Shown in pieces: positions 10,506 through 22,369 of a DNA stretch of 64,000 nt. The stretch covers positions 38,347,082 through 38,411,081 of the forward strand of contig OX326956.1 in the NCBI GenBank assembly GCA_946800325.1. The letters are read 5' to 3'. The position numbers were made by a program, and so were the translations under genes. Within the stretch, counting starts at the first letter, position 1, and every line of letters starts with the position of its first letter. This DNA comes from Luzula sylvatica. Its lineage: Eukaryota; Streptophyta; Magnoliopsida; Poales; Juncaceae. A model generated the notes under the pieces. It made no database searches, was not told where the DNA came from, and saw only the letters and a list, made by a program, of their open reading frames with translations.

Positions 10506-12067
10506 ATAAATATCAAAAATAGGGTTTTGATATTTGTAGAATATTATTCCTAAAATTTCATAATATAAGACCCATGTTAAATATATAAATTCCCACGATC
10601 CAAACCGACTTCTTATGCGTCAAACTTGATAAAAGGGTATAATCGTAATTTTATTTTTTGGATTATTTAAATAAATATATTATAGGGTCTTATTTGCAAA
10701 AGGACCAAACCATTAATAATACTAATAATAGTGGTTGCAAAATAAACCTCAAATAGGTGCAAATTAAATGGTTTGCAATTATGTTAAAGTAAGGGGGTAT
10801 ATTTGAAATGTTCCCATCCACCTCATCATCCACTATGTCTTTGGTCGACCAGTGGATAAGACTCAATTTTCTTCATTCATGTCTCTTGAAACACTCATGA
10901 AACCCGAAGAAAAAAAGAGAGAAAAAGAGAAAAAATCAAGGAAAAGAGGAGATTTCGCAAAACGAAAAGTGCCATAATCTTCAGGAGGTTGAGTTGTGCG
11001 AGTTGGCAATATCAAAAGAAGAATTACATCCAAGTTTCGAGTTTATCCATTTTCACTCAATCTTGTGCGCTATTTCGATTAATCTCTTGTTTGTCGAGTT
11101 TCTTTCCATTACGTGAGTGCTACTCTCACTTTTCTCTTATTAGGAATCCAATTACGAGCATTTCAAGACCTTACATGATAGTTTAGGGTTCTCGCTTTAA
11201 AATCCGTATTTTTCTTTAAAAATCGTGTTACTTCACAAAATGTATATTATGTAGATTTGATCATATATATGTATGCGGAATTTGAGTTTAATAAAACGTA
11301 AGCCGAGCTTATGATTTTTAAAGAGCTATGATAACATGACGCGGCTTCTCTCGTATGTTTTAGTTTGTTAGGTGTAGTGTCGCGTAACCCCGTGATGCTC
11401 TTTGGAGGGAAAGCGTAGCAATCTTGATGTAGTGCAAAGTCCCGACCCACTAGGGGTTTGGCTGTTTCGCAAGGATATGCAGTCGTCAGCTCATTTGTTG
11501 GGAATTCGCGCTTCCCGAGCTATTTGATTTGTTCCAGCCCATGTGTGACTTGCTATCAGCGCGGGTTGGCACTTCAGTCGAGAGTTATTAGCGCCCTCAC
11601 CCCGGATAAAATTATTAGTATGTATATTATTAGATATGAAGGTAAGTGATTTTGATTTCGAAAAGCCGGGGCAAGTATTTGAGAAGTATTTATATACATA
11701 TATGATTTACGATTTTGATTATTTTCGAGCGAGATTTTTGGCTAGCCATGTATAAGGTCGATCTTAATAAGCTAGGCTCAAAACTCACTCACTTAGTCAC
11801 TTCCGTGACTAACCATTTTATTTGAATGTTTTGAGTCTAGATACGGTGGACAGATCATTCGGGGCAGCGGGTATGTAGAGTGTGAGTTCGACGGTTTCGT
11901 TTTCATCGCGGAACCTCCATCTTGTGTATATTAGTTTATTTCTGTTTCTGGCCAACGAGCCTTTTCTTGCTGCGACTTATTTAGTTTTGTGTTTGTTTAA
12001 GTCGCGTATGTGTTTATATGCTTCCGCTAGGTTTCTTTGTGTTCGTTTGTATATGTTATGGTGATGC

Positions 12068-12159
<92 letters not shown>

Positions 12160-12285
12160 CATTGTTTTCGAGTTGTGGAATTTATGTTTTTTGTGAAATA
12201 ATTATCATATAAGAGCATGTGGTATACGAGTTGTATACTGGCGGGTTGCCGCACCCTTTTCCAATTTATTTTATGTGAAATTATC
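10506..12285 (+). mobile_element. possible solo LTR or LTR-like insertion
   Basis: A block of about 1.75 kb, less AT-rich than its surroundings, sits inside the satellite array, so it is an insertion. Features such as CCCGACCCACTAGGGGTTTG, a CACTCACTTAGTCACTTCC segment and the absence of any coding frame recall Ty3/gypsy LTRs. I could not find clear TG/CA ends or a target duplication, so family and limits are uncertain. Confidence 0.35.
12071..12158. repeat. (TA)n then (TG)n microsatellite
   Basis: About 37 TA units followed by a short TG run. Frames on both strands coding Tyr-Ile runs are artefacts. Confidence 0.95.
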
Positions 12286-12289
12286 ATAT

Positions 12290-12960
12290 AAAATGCAAAA
12301 ATGAAGTCTAACACTTTCCAAAAAAATCAATTATCATATTTTCTTAAAAATGTTAAAATTGAAGTGTTACAAGAGCAAAATGCTTAATTTTCATGTTGTC
12401 ATAAAAATAATTCGTAATAGAAAACTAAGACTCACAAATTTATATTTTTTCAAACATTTCATAAAAATGTTAAAAGTGAAGTCTAACACCTTAAAAAAAA
12501 GACAATTATCATATTTTCTTAAAAAGGTTAAAATTCAAGTGTAACATGAGAAAAATGCTTAGTGTTCATGTTGTCCTCAAAATACTCCGTATTAGAAGAC
12601 TAACACACACAAATTTCTATTTTTTCAAAAAAATTTAAAAATGCAAAAATAAAGTCTAACACCTTAAAAAAAAAGTCAATTATCATATTTTGCTTAAAAA
12701 TGTTAAAATTGAAGTGTAACACGAGAAAAATTCTTAATTTTCAGGTTGTCCTCAAAATACTCCGGAAAAAATGACTAACACACATATTTCTATTTTTTAG
12801 AAAATTTCTTAGAAATGCAAAAATTGAAGTTTGTCACCCTTGGAAAAAAAAATCTATTATTCAATTTTTTGGAAAATATCAAAATTGAAGTGTAATACGA
12901 GAAAAATACTAAATTTTCATGTTGTCCTTGAAATACTCCATAATATAGAAGACAATAATA
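12290..12960. repeat. ~175-bp tandem array, right part
   Basis: The same unit as at 8.9-10.3 kb resumes, with marker positions near 12415, 12590, 12764 and 12941. The last units are the most diverged. Confidence 0.8.
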
Positions 12961-12964
12961 ATTA

Positions 12965-13740
12965 TAATAAAATTATATAAATATTTTGGAATATCAAATA
13001 TTTTCATGTAAAAGATCTAAAATTGTCCTAATCATCAAAATAAATTTCTTAATCTATCATAAAAAAAACAAATATTTTATTTTCCGTAACATGTTCTATT
13101 GTTCTCACAAAAAAAACTATAATAATGTGATAAATGAAAAACGGTTGATATTTTGAATTCATATTATAAAAATGAAAAATATGTTAAAAATATTTTGTTG
13201 ATATTTTTGCGAGATTTTTTTTTTTTTTGTAATATGAGTAACGGGTACAATCTGGGCTGGAGCACTCAAAATACAGGGGCCGATTCTGTTTTTTTTAGTT
13301 AGTTCCTTAATAATTGTTGTACCGTGCATTAATTCAAAACTGCAGCCATTTTTTATTTAAAACCAGTAGGCCAAAGTAAAACTGCAGCCGTTCTGATGAT
13401 GAACTTATACACTGTTTTGTTCATGGACTAGACAAATGCGATATGGATCTCATTTGAATTCATTAGATCTGACTTATCTGTGATGTTTTGAAATCAAACC
13501 ATCCTCATATGAAAGAAACATAACAAAGAATCAAAAAATACGCAAAAATTATCAACAATCAAATCCTCATTTCCATAATCAGAATTATTATTTAAAAGCA
13601 AAGTACAGATTGTGAAGCATGCATGAATTCAAGCAATGTTAAATACCAGACTCCATTTATAATCAGAACTTACTCTCAACAATAATTCTTCTAAGAGATC
13701 CATGCACGAATTGAGTTAATGTGCACGAATTGAACCGATG
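12965..13740. other. intergenic and RALF 3' flank
   Basis: AT-rich. The stretch nearest 13755 is probably the 3' untranslated region of the RALF gene; no clear poly(A) signal was chosen. Confidence 0.4.
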
Positions 13741-13754
13741 AACTCAACAAATAA

Positions 13755-14165
13755 TCAATCATAGATTTTCTGGCAGTGAGTGATGACACTGCACCCACGC
13801 CTGTACGGGTTTGCACGTTTTCCCCTCTGGCAGTTGTAGTATGAGTTTCCCCTCCTGTTACAAGGCACTCGGTCCTTCTTCAGAGCCTCATAGCTTATAT
13901 ACCTCGTATTTGCAGCCAGTCCACGGCGTACAGCGACCTCGAGATCCATGCGGCCGATGCCCGCAATATTTTCGTCGTCATTGCATTCGGCAACGACTGC
14001 GCCTCTACAGGCCAATGGGTTGATTTTGCTGGGAGCACTGGCGGAGTTGGAGAAGGGATTGGTGAGGGTGTCGAAGAGGACAGGAGATGATGACGTAGCA
14101 GAGAGGATGGACATCGAGATCGTTAGCAAGAGGAGAGAGAGCATGACGGTGGTACGGACGGCCAT
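13755..14165 (-). CDS. RALF-type secreted peptide precursor
   Basis: A 136-residue precursor of a rapid alkalinization factor, a secreted peptide that signals through FERONIA-type receptor kinases at the cell surface. Residues 1-24 form a signal peptide with an LSLLLLTISMSIL core. R80-R81-G82-L83 fits the dibasic site cut by subtilase S1P in this family (usually RRIL or RRVL). The mature part, about 53 residues, begins after it and contains YISY (89-92), the receptor-binding motif, and four cysteines (C102, C112, C125, C131) expected to form two disulfides. RRGNSYYNC and ANPYRRGCS match the family consensus. Two further cysteines (C53, C61) lie in the pro-region. Single exon, as usual for the family. 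The C-terminal tail QKIYD is atypical. The start is the first ATG and leads into the signal peptide. Confidence 0.95.
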   Translation of the reverse strand: MAVRTTVMLSLLLLTISMSILSATSSSPVLFDTLTNPFSNSASAPSKINPLACRGAVVAECNDDENIAGIGRMDLEVAVRRGLAANTRYISYEALKKDRVPCNRRGNSYYNCQRGKRANPYRRGCSVITHCQKIYD

Positions 14166-14185
14166 CGTTGGTTGAGAAGGTAGGT

Positions 14186-14190
<5 letters not shown>

Positions 14191-14245
<55 letters not shown>
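14191..14245. repeat. (GA)n microsatellite in the RALF 5' region
   Basis: About 27 GA units, 26 bp upstream of the RALF start codon. In transcript orientation it is a CT run in the 5' leader or core promoter, a common place for such repeats in plant genes. Confidence 0.9.
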
Positions 14246-14248
<3 letters not shown>

Positions 14249-14279
14249 GGAAGGTTGACGGGGGGAGAATAAATGTGTT

Positions 14280-15225
14280 AATATGGGAGGGTCGGTGTGG
14301 TTTAGTGGTGGAGATTTTCTCGCCCGTTGAGGCTTTGCCTATTTTTAGGTTGAGAAGTTGATAGGATGGAATTCAATTCTGAATAATTCTATTCTATTCT
14401 GGTATTTGAATCTTTTGTCCAGTTAAAAACCGGAAAAATCTACAAGGCCCCTTGGAAAATTTCAACTGATACATGGGCTCTTTTTAAATTATTTATCAAT
14501 TCATATTGTATTACGTACTCAAATATGAATTCAAATGAAAATAAAAAATCTATTTAGATGAATACTAATTTGGAGCTTTAATTTTACAAATTCATCAGTT
14601 CTATTATTTGCTTCACTTTCTCTTTATTTCTCATAGTAACTTAGTTCGAGACCGGTCCTACGTTTTAGATGGCCTTAGACGAATTTTAATACGAGACTTC
14701 TGTTATATTAAAAAAAAAATTTCAAATCCAAATTAATTTACAAAAACTATATCGTATTACAATAAATAATTATTATATCATAAAAATCATTCTCTCGTAT
14801 TTTTAGAATCAAATACTACAATTAAATTCGAATAATTTAAATTTTATATGAAATAATTGAATTAAAACAAAACTAAAAAATTAAATAAATCATAAATTAA
14901 AAGCAAGAGGTGATGTGTGGATTTAATTTTATAATAAGGAACTGTTTTTTTATTCGAATTTGAATTTAAATTGTGAAAATATTGAACTCTTTTATCTTAT
15001 TTCCGGATATATAAATATAAAAAATATTATGTATACGGGTCCTTGAATTTTTTGGGCTTTAGGATATAGCCTAATTGGTCAAAGTCAAGGGCCGCCCCTG
15101 CTAGTTCCTGTTATCCCAATCCATAATTTGCGATGTGGTATTTGAGAAAATACAATGCAAAAAATATATATTTATTATAATTGAATTCTAAGCCGTATTA
15201 TTATTAAAAAATTTAAACTATATGC
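14280..15225. other. intergenic, possible old MITE
   Basis: No gene. The segment from about 14650 (GAGACCGGTCCTA) to 15100 (GGGCCGCCCCTG) has ends that are roughly inverse to each other, as in hAT-type MITEs, but no good target duplication could be read. Confidence 0.3.
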
Positions 15226-15227
15226 AA

Positions 15228-15760
15228 TAATCTTATATAGTACTAAGTAAGTTATACTCGTGTTTTTGTTCAATCAACTAAATGTTAAAAAAAAAATTAA
15301 TTAATAGAAATAAAAAAAGAATAGTTTAACTATGAAAATATAAATAAACAATTAAAATTATAAACATATATTGAATATTATTGTTATTTTTTAAGTTGTT
15401 AATTACATTTGGATAAAGTGTATTCAATTATTTTCACAAAAAATGTGAGATATGTATAATTTCATTTTCTTTTAGATCAACAAAAAATACTATTTCATTG
15501 TCTCTACATTTGCGATATGAATTATTGTAAACAAATAATGATATAATATTTGTTGTTATGTTTTTCTCTGAAATTGTAATATATCTTAGATAATATTATA
15601 CAGTGACACTAATATATATTACTATTTGATAAAAAAAAAATTGAATGATCTGCTACAATAACTTAAAATATATACATGCTATTATACATAAATAATAGCT
15701 CTAACAATTAATTAATATGGTGAGATTTATCGTCATTTTTTTATAAGTTGATATTATGTG
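15228..15760. repeat. dispersed AT-rich repeat, copy 1
   Basis: The stretch around GATATAATATTTGTTGTTATG and the following 150 bases resembles 29.28-29.58 kb by eye, with many differences. No termini recognised. Probably two old copies of one non-coding element. Confidence 0.35.
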
Positions 15761-15917
15761 ATTAACATCATAAATAATACAACTAGGGAGCATGGGTATT
15801 TTATTGGTTTCGTTCATTTTCCACTAAAATAGTTCCACTCATTTTGGGCTAATAGCTTGCATAGTTAATGAATTTCGAAAAAAAAAAAACTCTCGGTTGT
15901 CAAAGACTTTGAATTAA

Positions 15918-16339
15918 GGAGCATTTCTGCATGTGATTTTGTATGAAAAAAAAATTCGAAAAAATAATCCAATTTTTTTTAAAATCCGGTACGAACTGAT
16001 TTTTAAAACTAGTTAGTTTAATTAAATTAATCAAACAATTTAATTTTTAATCAGCTGATTTAACGGATCAAGAAAAATCACTGGATTTATAAAACCCGGT
16101 CAAGAATTCCAAATATTAAACATTTAAAAATCTCCAAATTTTACCACAACATCACTACCTGCTAAATAGCATATTAATTAACATGATAACTAACACATAT
16201 AAAATAACTAAAAATTAATTAACATATAATAAACATTCATTTGAATTAATACATATAAATTAATACCAATTAATTATTAATTATGTATTTTTAAAATTAC
16301 CATGCTAATTAAATTTGTTAAATAGAATATAGAGAGTGT

Positions 16340-16373
<34 letters not shown>

Positions 16374-16894
16374 ATCTTGGGGAAATTAATATTTCCAATT
16401 CTAAGCCCATGGGTTGAACCAAATAAATTTCAATTTTACGCTTGCACCAAGATTTCACACTAAATTATCTATATTCTAATCAAAACACTTAATTAATTTT
16501 ATAATTAAATAAATATATAATTAAAAATTAGTATATATATTAATTCAAATTCATGAAATCAAATTAATGTTAAATTTATATTAATTAATTCTTAATTGTA
16601 TGACATGTGTAATTTATCATGTTAATTAATATATAGAGAATATAGTGATAAAATCTGACAATATCAAATAGTTTAAATAATGAATTCTTTTACCGGATTT
16701 ATAAAATCCGGATTTTTTCTAAATTTATGTGCAACTCAAATTAGTGTATTTAATCTAAATAATCCATCGGGTTTTAAAAATCAGGTGGTACCGAAATTTA
16801 AAAATAAGGTTTAGGTTAGTTTTGAAATATTTTTAGAAATTGGTTTATTTTTCGAAAAAAAAATCCATAAAAGATTACATGTAGAAAATGCTCC
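15918..16894. mobile_element. Mutator-like foldback MITE
   Basis: Ends are GGAGCATTTCTGCATGT and the complement of GGAGCATTTTCTACATGT. The exact 9-bp duplication TTGAATTAA flanks it (15909-15917 and 16895-16903). The arms are long, imperfect inverted repeats sharing TTTTACCACAACATCACT-like and TTAATTAACATGATAACTAA segments with the foldback elements at 1.5 and 44.4 kb. A run of 31 G sits in the middle (16342-16372). There is no coding capacity. Confidence 0.85.
16342..16372 (+). repeat. poly-G run of 31
   Basis: Uninterrupted G run inside the foldback MITE. It can form G-quadruplexes in principle; its length is also where assembly error is likely. Confidence 0.85.
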
Positions 16895-17287
16895 TTGAAT
16901 TAAAGCTCTCGGTTGTCAAAGATCAAAGATCGTACAATTGAACAAGATCAGTTAAGTGATAAACTAATAAACGACACTTATCATTTATCACTGCGAGGTT
17001 TTATATTGGATGTTTTAAATAAATTTAGACCTTATTTGTACTTAAAATTCATGGCCCATTTAGTAAAAAACCATTCATGGCCCAGTCATGATTTTAATCA
17101 ATTAACTTCCTTCTTTCCCCCAAACGGGTAAATTCATATACACAATATTATATGAATCGAGTAATGTGATAGGTACTGCAATCAATAACCTTTGACATCC
17201 CCCATTGTTTTGCAACAAATAATGAGGTTAAGGATTCGATTGCTGCCATCATCATGGTTTTGCATATATTTTTTTTTCATATAAAAG

Positions 17288-17342
17288 AGGATTTAGGATT
17301 TAGGATTTAGGATTTAGGGTTTAGGATTTAGGATTTAGACTT
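17288..17342 (+). repeat. interstitial telomere-like repeats
   Basis: Seven or eight tandem 7-mers, mostly GGATTTA with one GGGTTTA, i.e. variants of the plant telomere repeat TTTAGGG. It lies in intergenic sequence with no gene attached. Confidence 0.8.
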
Positions 17343-17890
17343 TAGAATACAAATTATTTTGTTATAGAAAACAAGGTACTTGTTATTACCTCTCATCAAT
17401 TTACGTTAGCGAACTTATTACATTAGCAAATTATATTGTAAACAACTTGACAAATTAAATGACAATATTACCAAATTATATTAGCAAAGTTTTTTTGACA
17501 TGTGTTCCTCACCAAAGCAAATATAAATAATGATGAAAATTTAAAAATATATTAACTAAAATTGTTGTTTATCTTTGTCAATATTTATAGACTCATATTC
17601 GTATTTCATTTGCAAACACAATAGTAAAATTTATTCGGTAATTTGAATCTTCTACTAACTAATAGAATATTTATAAATGAGTTATTTTATTAGGGGAAAT
17701 AACATATTTATCCATGTTTGCTAGTAAAATAACATAATTATCCTTCTGAAATTTGTAATATCATGTATATCCCTCTTAAACACGATCTTTATCAAGTTTC
17801 AGATTTCATTTATCATTTTCATTGGAACTGACACCTTCAATTGAAATGACAAATATACCCTTCTCCCACTCCCCTTTTATTTTCCTTCTC

Positions 17891-19310
17891 TAGGAATGTC
17901 AACGGGACGGGGCGGGATGTTGGGAATTCACCCGACCCCGGGCCCGCGCAGCGGATATGAAGGCCCGGTCCGGTTCCCTAAATTCAAGATCACGTCATGA
18001 CTTCGAGGGTACGATGCAATAGAAAGTTAGACGATTACCAGGGTGAAATTGATCATGCACGACGGGTTGATCGCTCGCATCCTTTCCTTCTCCGGTGTCA
18101 CGTTGGTGACTAGCCCGTGCGTCCCATACCACACGTCTCCCACCGTCTTGACACGCCTCCGGTTGTCTTTCGTGCGTCCCACGTTCACACTCTTCCACAG
18201 CCAACTGTTTTGCTCCTTCGGTTTGATCACAATCGGAGAGCCACAAGTGTCGCTCCTCTACTTGTATCCACCGTGAGTCGGAGTTCATCGGTCGCGGATG
18301 CAACTGCCTAGAGGCTGCACCGGCGAACTTGCTTGATTAGATTGATTATCTACACCGAGAAAAACTTCTTTTTCTCGGTCTTTCTCTTTATATTTCTGGA
18401 TTATTCTGAATAATACCATAGAATGATCTGAATGATCTGGTCTTTAGATGAGAGAGAATTATCCTATTTATATCACATAGGATTAGGATTGGACAAAAGA
18501 CATGTATATCCAATATACACTCTTTCACACAGGAAGATGCATGAATCTGTTCAGTATTCTGTCCATACGAAATTGGTAAATTCCTCTGACAGAAAATCAA
18601 CCTACATGAAAGTTGTAGATAATCTTATTATCTACCCAACCCAATTTGTCCTGGCCCAATTGGAGTTCGTATGCAAAAGTTATGACCGTTTTACTAACTG
18701 TATGTCATATTGTTGCACCATTTCGGTATTTCATAGAAACGACACTGATACTTCGTTCATATGAAATATATTTCTACATGAAGGTTGTAGATAATCTTAT
18801 TATCTATCTAACCCAATTTGAACCATTCAAATTGGATTTTCCTACTGAAAGATATGACCAGGAATGTACGCTTACATTCGTTTATCCTTGTGTACACTTT
18901 TACGGTTGATCCGAAACTGTATTTCTTTCACGGGATGGGTTCGGATAAGTCTTATCCATATCCGAATCCGAATTTTCGGATATTATCCAAATCCGAACCT
19001 AAAATACTCGCGGGTAAAAAATCAAATCCGGATTCGAACCCGCGGATATTATCCGTTATCCGAAACATTTGATTTTTGATTTTTTTATTTATTTTTTTTT
19101 TTAATGTGGAAACTTTTATTTATTCATTTATTTTGAAATCTGATATTATAATTTCTTCGACTGTCGTGTGCATGAAATTTTCTTTAATGTGAATTTTTTT
19201 TTTCGGGTATTACCATTTGATGTGAATGTTTTTTTTTTCCGGATATTACCCGTCCCGTTCGGATCGGGTACCCGCGGGTTCGAATTTCATCCGACTCATT
19301 AACATCTCTA
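17891..19310. repeat. dispersed repeat interrupted by a solo LTR
   Basis: Outside the solo LTR the sequence is full of alternating GGATATTATCCG, CGGGTACCCGCGGG and CCGAATCC words. Its ends (TAGGAATGTCAACGGG and the complement of TAGAGATGTTAATGAG) are imperfect inverses. This is the look of a common plant hAT-like MITE, but no 8-bp duplication is readable. Confidence 0.45.
17918..18930 (-). mobile_element. solo copia LTR, family A
   Basis: A 1,013-bp LTR beginning TGTTGGGAATTCACCC and ending ATTTCTTTCA in plus coordinates. It is flanked by the exact 5-bp duplication CGGGA (17913-17917 and 18931-18935). It is closely similar to the LTRs at 47.3 and 57.9 kb. A TATAAATA box reads on the minus strand at 18465-18472. 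There is no internal domain, so it is the product of LTR-LTR recombination. Short open frames in it are not genes. Confidence 0.92.
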
Positions 19311-20840
19311 CTTCCCAAACGTTAATTCTATGTTTCGTATTTTATCTTTTACATAAAAGTTCTTGTTCCATTTTCAAATCTTACTTCACAAAATAATCTA
19401 ATCATATTGAAATATTGTTGATGATAGTAATAACCTCCTCTTCTCTCTCCCTCTCTATTTCTCTTTTTCTCTCACACACACAGTCTTCTAAGAAAAATAT
19501 CAAATTTGGGATTTTTATTGTGTCCTTGATTAGTTCATCTTTTGTGCTGATTTTTCATACTTAAATCTCCAACCAAAAAACATGATTTTTTTATTTTAGA
19601 TGAAATATTGTTTTTAGTTCAAAGCTTTTTTTTATTATTAAAATGAAGTGAGCATAAATCTTTTTTGAGGAATAAAGTTTCCACGATTTCCAAACATCAA
19701 AATCTTTTTAGTTCAAAGCTTCCACGATTTCCAAACATCATAGGAAGGCAGTACTAAATATTATTCATCATTTTATTCCTCTTCTTCAAAAAATAGCATA
19801 AATTCTTCTATTGGAAAAAAATATTCAAGCAAAAAATACTGTAGAAAATAAAATAAAGTTATCTATGCAAAAATAATTCTAACATAAAATTAATGAAACA
19901 ATGATAAATATAAGAAATAAAGAAAAATATAACTATTACGTTTTTTTCGAGATCTTTGAAAGAGATTCATGTATTTTGTTCTTCCAAACTTATTTTAATG
20001 AATGAAATGATGAATAATACGTTTATTTATAGAAGGATTGATATATTGATTTTTTGAGGAAAAATAAAAATCCATTCCTTCATCATGGGAATAGAGAAAA
20101 TCCACCAATTTTGATGATAATCATATTTTCATTAATTACGCCCTAAGGAATGGAGTATTCCATTACTTTATGACCTAGCGTGCAAACCAAACATGGGTAT
20201 GAAATCCATGGAGAAGTAGGCCAAGGCATTCTAATTCTAAATCTCTAACCAAACACCCCCAAAGTAACAACCATGATATTATTTCAGTTTTTTTAGTTGA
20301 AAGATTAGTGCGTTTTTGAAGAATGTGAGATTGTTGACTTAAATTATTTAGAACTAGAAGAAAAGGAGGTAATTTCATGAAAGAGGAATATCAGAAAAGA
20401 GGCAAGGGGCTTTCTTCGCACTTATGTTTTTTTTTCATGAAGAAAGAAGAAAAGAGAAGAGGGTAAAATTGTCATTTATAATTTTATTTCGGACCAATTT
20501 AATGATTTGAAGGGTATTTTGGCGAATTTGGATAAATTTGAAATTTGAAATTTTATACATTTTAAATGAGTGAATTTGTTAGCTGTTCAATTTAGGAAGG
20601 ATAAATAAGATATTATCAGATTATGGAGGATAAATTTGTTATATTGAGTTTTTGTGAGGATACATATGAAATTCTCATATTTTATTATTATCCAAAGATA
20701 TACAAACATATCATTAGAGAATCACTATGGTATTTTATTTACTTTATTTCATATTATATATAAAATATTAAAATACCATGCATATTTCGATAAAATGTAA
20801 ATATGTTAAATTGTGTTGACACAACAATTTCACATATACA
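19311..20840. other. intergenic sequence
   Basis: No gene recognised. A short CT-rich tract lies near 19440-19480. The words CCACGATTTCCAAACATCA and TTTTTAGTTCAAAGCTT are each duplicated between 19610 and 19740. Confidence 0.4.
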
Positions 20841-20842
20841 TA

Positions 20843-21109
20843 TATACTACTATAATAAAATCAAAATCAGTACTACAAAAGACGAACCTGATAAATCTTC
20901 TTGCAACATACGTGAACTATATTTGTATATACTGATAATAAAATAAATCAGTTTTAATTTGCAATTACGCGTATTTCTCAAATCTAAAAATGTGTATATA
21001 TGTAAAATGATATTTTTCAGGCTTTCAACATTTAGTAAAAATATTGTTGAAGTCATGAAAATTAATAAATTTTGTCAAAAATCCCGAAGCGGAGCGAGAC
21101 CCCTCTAGT
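20843..21109 (+). mobile_element. possible small non-autonomous Helitron
   Basis: It begins with TATACTACTATAATAAAAT, like many plant Helitron 5' ends, and stops at GACCCCTCTAGT (CTAG at 21105-21108), preceded by a GC-rich AAGCGGAGCGAGA stretch in the place of the usual hairpin. The 5' TC is not exact and the hairpin is poor, so this is a suggestion. Helitrons leave no target duplication, so it cannot be confirmed internally. Confidence 0.45.
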
Positions 21110-22208
21110 TACATTTAAAAGAACTTTATTACTCTTTCCGTTTTATTGAAACTAGAATATGACCTTCTGTAAAGAGGAGGCTAATGAGAAAAGAAAAATA
21201 ATTCCATGGGTAGAGGATGCGACGATAGCAAATTCATTGGTCATGCAAGTCAATTAATAGAGGCTTAACGAAAGAATTTAATAAGTTTCCAAAAGAAATA
21301 TTGGGACTGGGACTCAATGCCTCAAATGCATTCTTTTACTGGTTGTGTTGTACATTGTTAGAGTGAAGAGGGAAGAAGCACATTCTAGTTATTATTCCAT
21401 GGGTAGAGGATGCGACGCTCTCCTCACAAATGAAAACAATAATTTCTGCCACGAATCACGCATTCTTAGATCTACTAGATTGATGCATCATTGATATCCT
21501 AATTACATATGTTCTCTGGACTTAGATCTCCTACCTCCTGCTCTGATTGTTCATTCTTGAGTGTTATATGTTCTTTCCCCTTACTACTGTCATAAATCCA
21601 TATCAAAAAGGCTCGATTCAGTAAGAGAATTTGCCCTAGACCGGACCCAACTCACGTTTTCACTTAAAAAAAGGAAAGCCATTGCGAGCATTTTTCTTTA
21701 TAGTTTATCCATCATCTCGTCACCGCTCTCTCGAACCGCTCAACAAATGATAGATTCAGTAAACAGGAAGTTCTAAGCGCATGTTTTTGAACTCTATTGT
21801 GTTATCCGATCAAATGAGCAATTGAGTCCATAAATTCGCGTCGTCAGTAAAAGGAAGCATTATCCCTCGAGACTAGATAGAGCTACAATTCCCATTCCAC
21901 CTCCTTATCATAAAACATAATATATAATAATTATATAATTGTAATGGATGTAAATATAATGTCACATAATATATAATTATTCCACACCAGGAACACCTTT
22001 TCTTGTTAATAAAACATTTGTTATCTTGATTATTTTTTATTGTTCATATAACTCCTTGTCATATATAATATAACACAAGATTTATTTCCCCAATTCTTTC
22101 TAGTCGAGCTTCTTGATCTGTCATTATCCCTCGAGAAGTAGATGGAATTATAATTCTCATCCCACCTAAAATTGTAGAAATTCAGTAATACTTGCAATAA
22201 ATTTGTAA
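21110..22208. other. intergenic with a 24-bp direct repeat
   Basis: ATTCCATGGGTAGAGGATGC plus GACG occurs at 21201-21224 and 21394-21417. A 71-codon frame (21561-21776 +) has no recognisable motif and is not called. Confidence 0.45.
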
Positions 22209-22216
22209 ATTGGGTC

Positions 22217-22369
22217 CAGTGGCGGATCTATTAAGTGACTAAGGAGACAACTGTCTCCCCTAGATTTTTGAACGGTAATATATATATGTGATTATGACAA
22301 TGTATTTTACGATAGAATCGTAAAATTATGTACTACCGTCTCATTGATTTGGGACAAGATCCGCCACTG
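22217..22369. mobile_element. hAT-type MITE, 153 bp
   Basis: Ends CAGTGGCGGATCT and AGATCCGCCACTG are exact inverses. The 8-bp duplication ATTGGGTC is perfect on both sides (22209-22216 and 22370-22377). Ends of the type CAGTGGCGG with 8-bp duplications indicate the hAT superfamily. Non-coding. Confidence 0.92.

Noticed and set aside
8870..12960. CRISPR-like alternation of repeats and spacers
   Set aside because: The whole ~175-bp unit is repeated, with no short identical repeat and unique spacers, and the genome is a plant's.
18432..19079. Several plus-strand frames of 64-110 codons that recur at 48 kb and 58.5 kb
   Set aside because: They lie mostly in family-A LTRs on the antisense strand; the recurrence is due to the LTR copies.
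21561..21776. 71-codon frame and neighbouring sequence as organelle-derived DNA
   Set aside because: The texture differs slightly from its surroundings, but I recognise no organelle gene in it.
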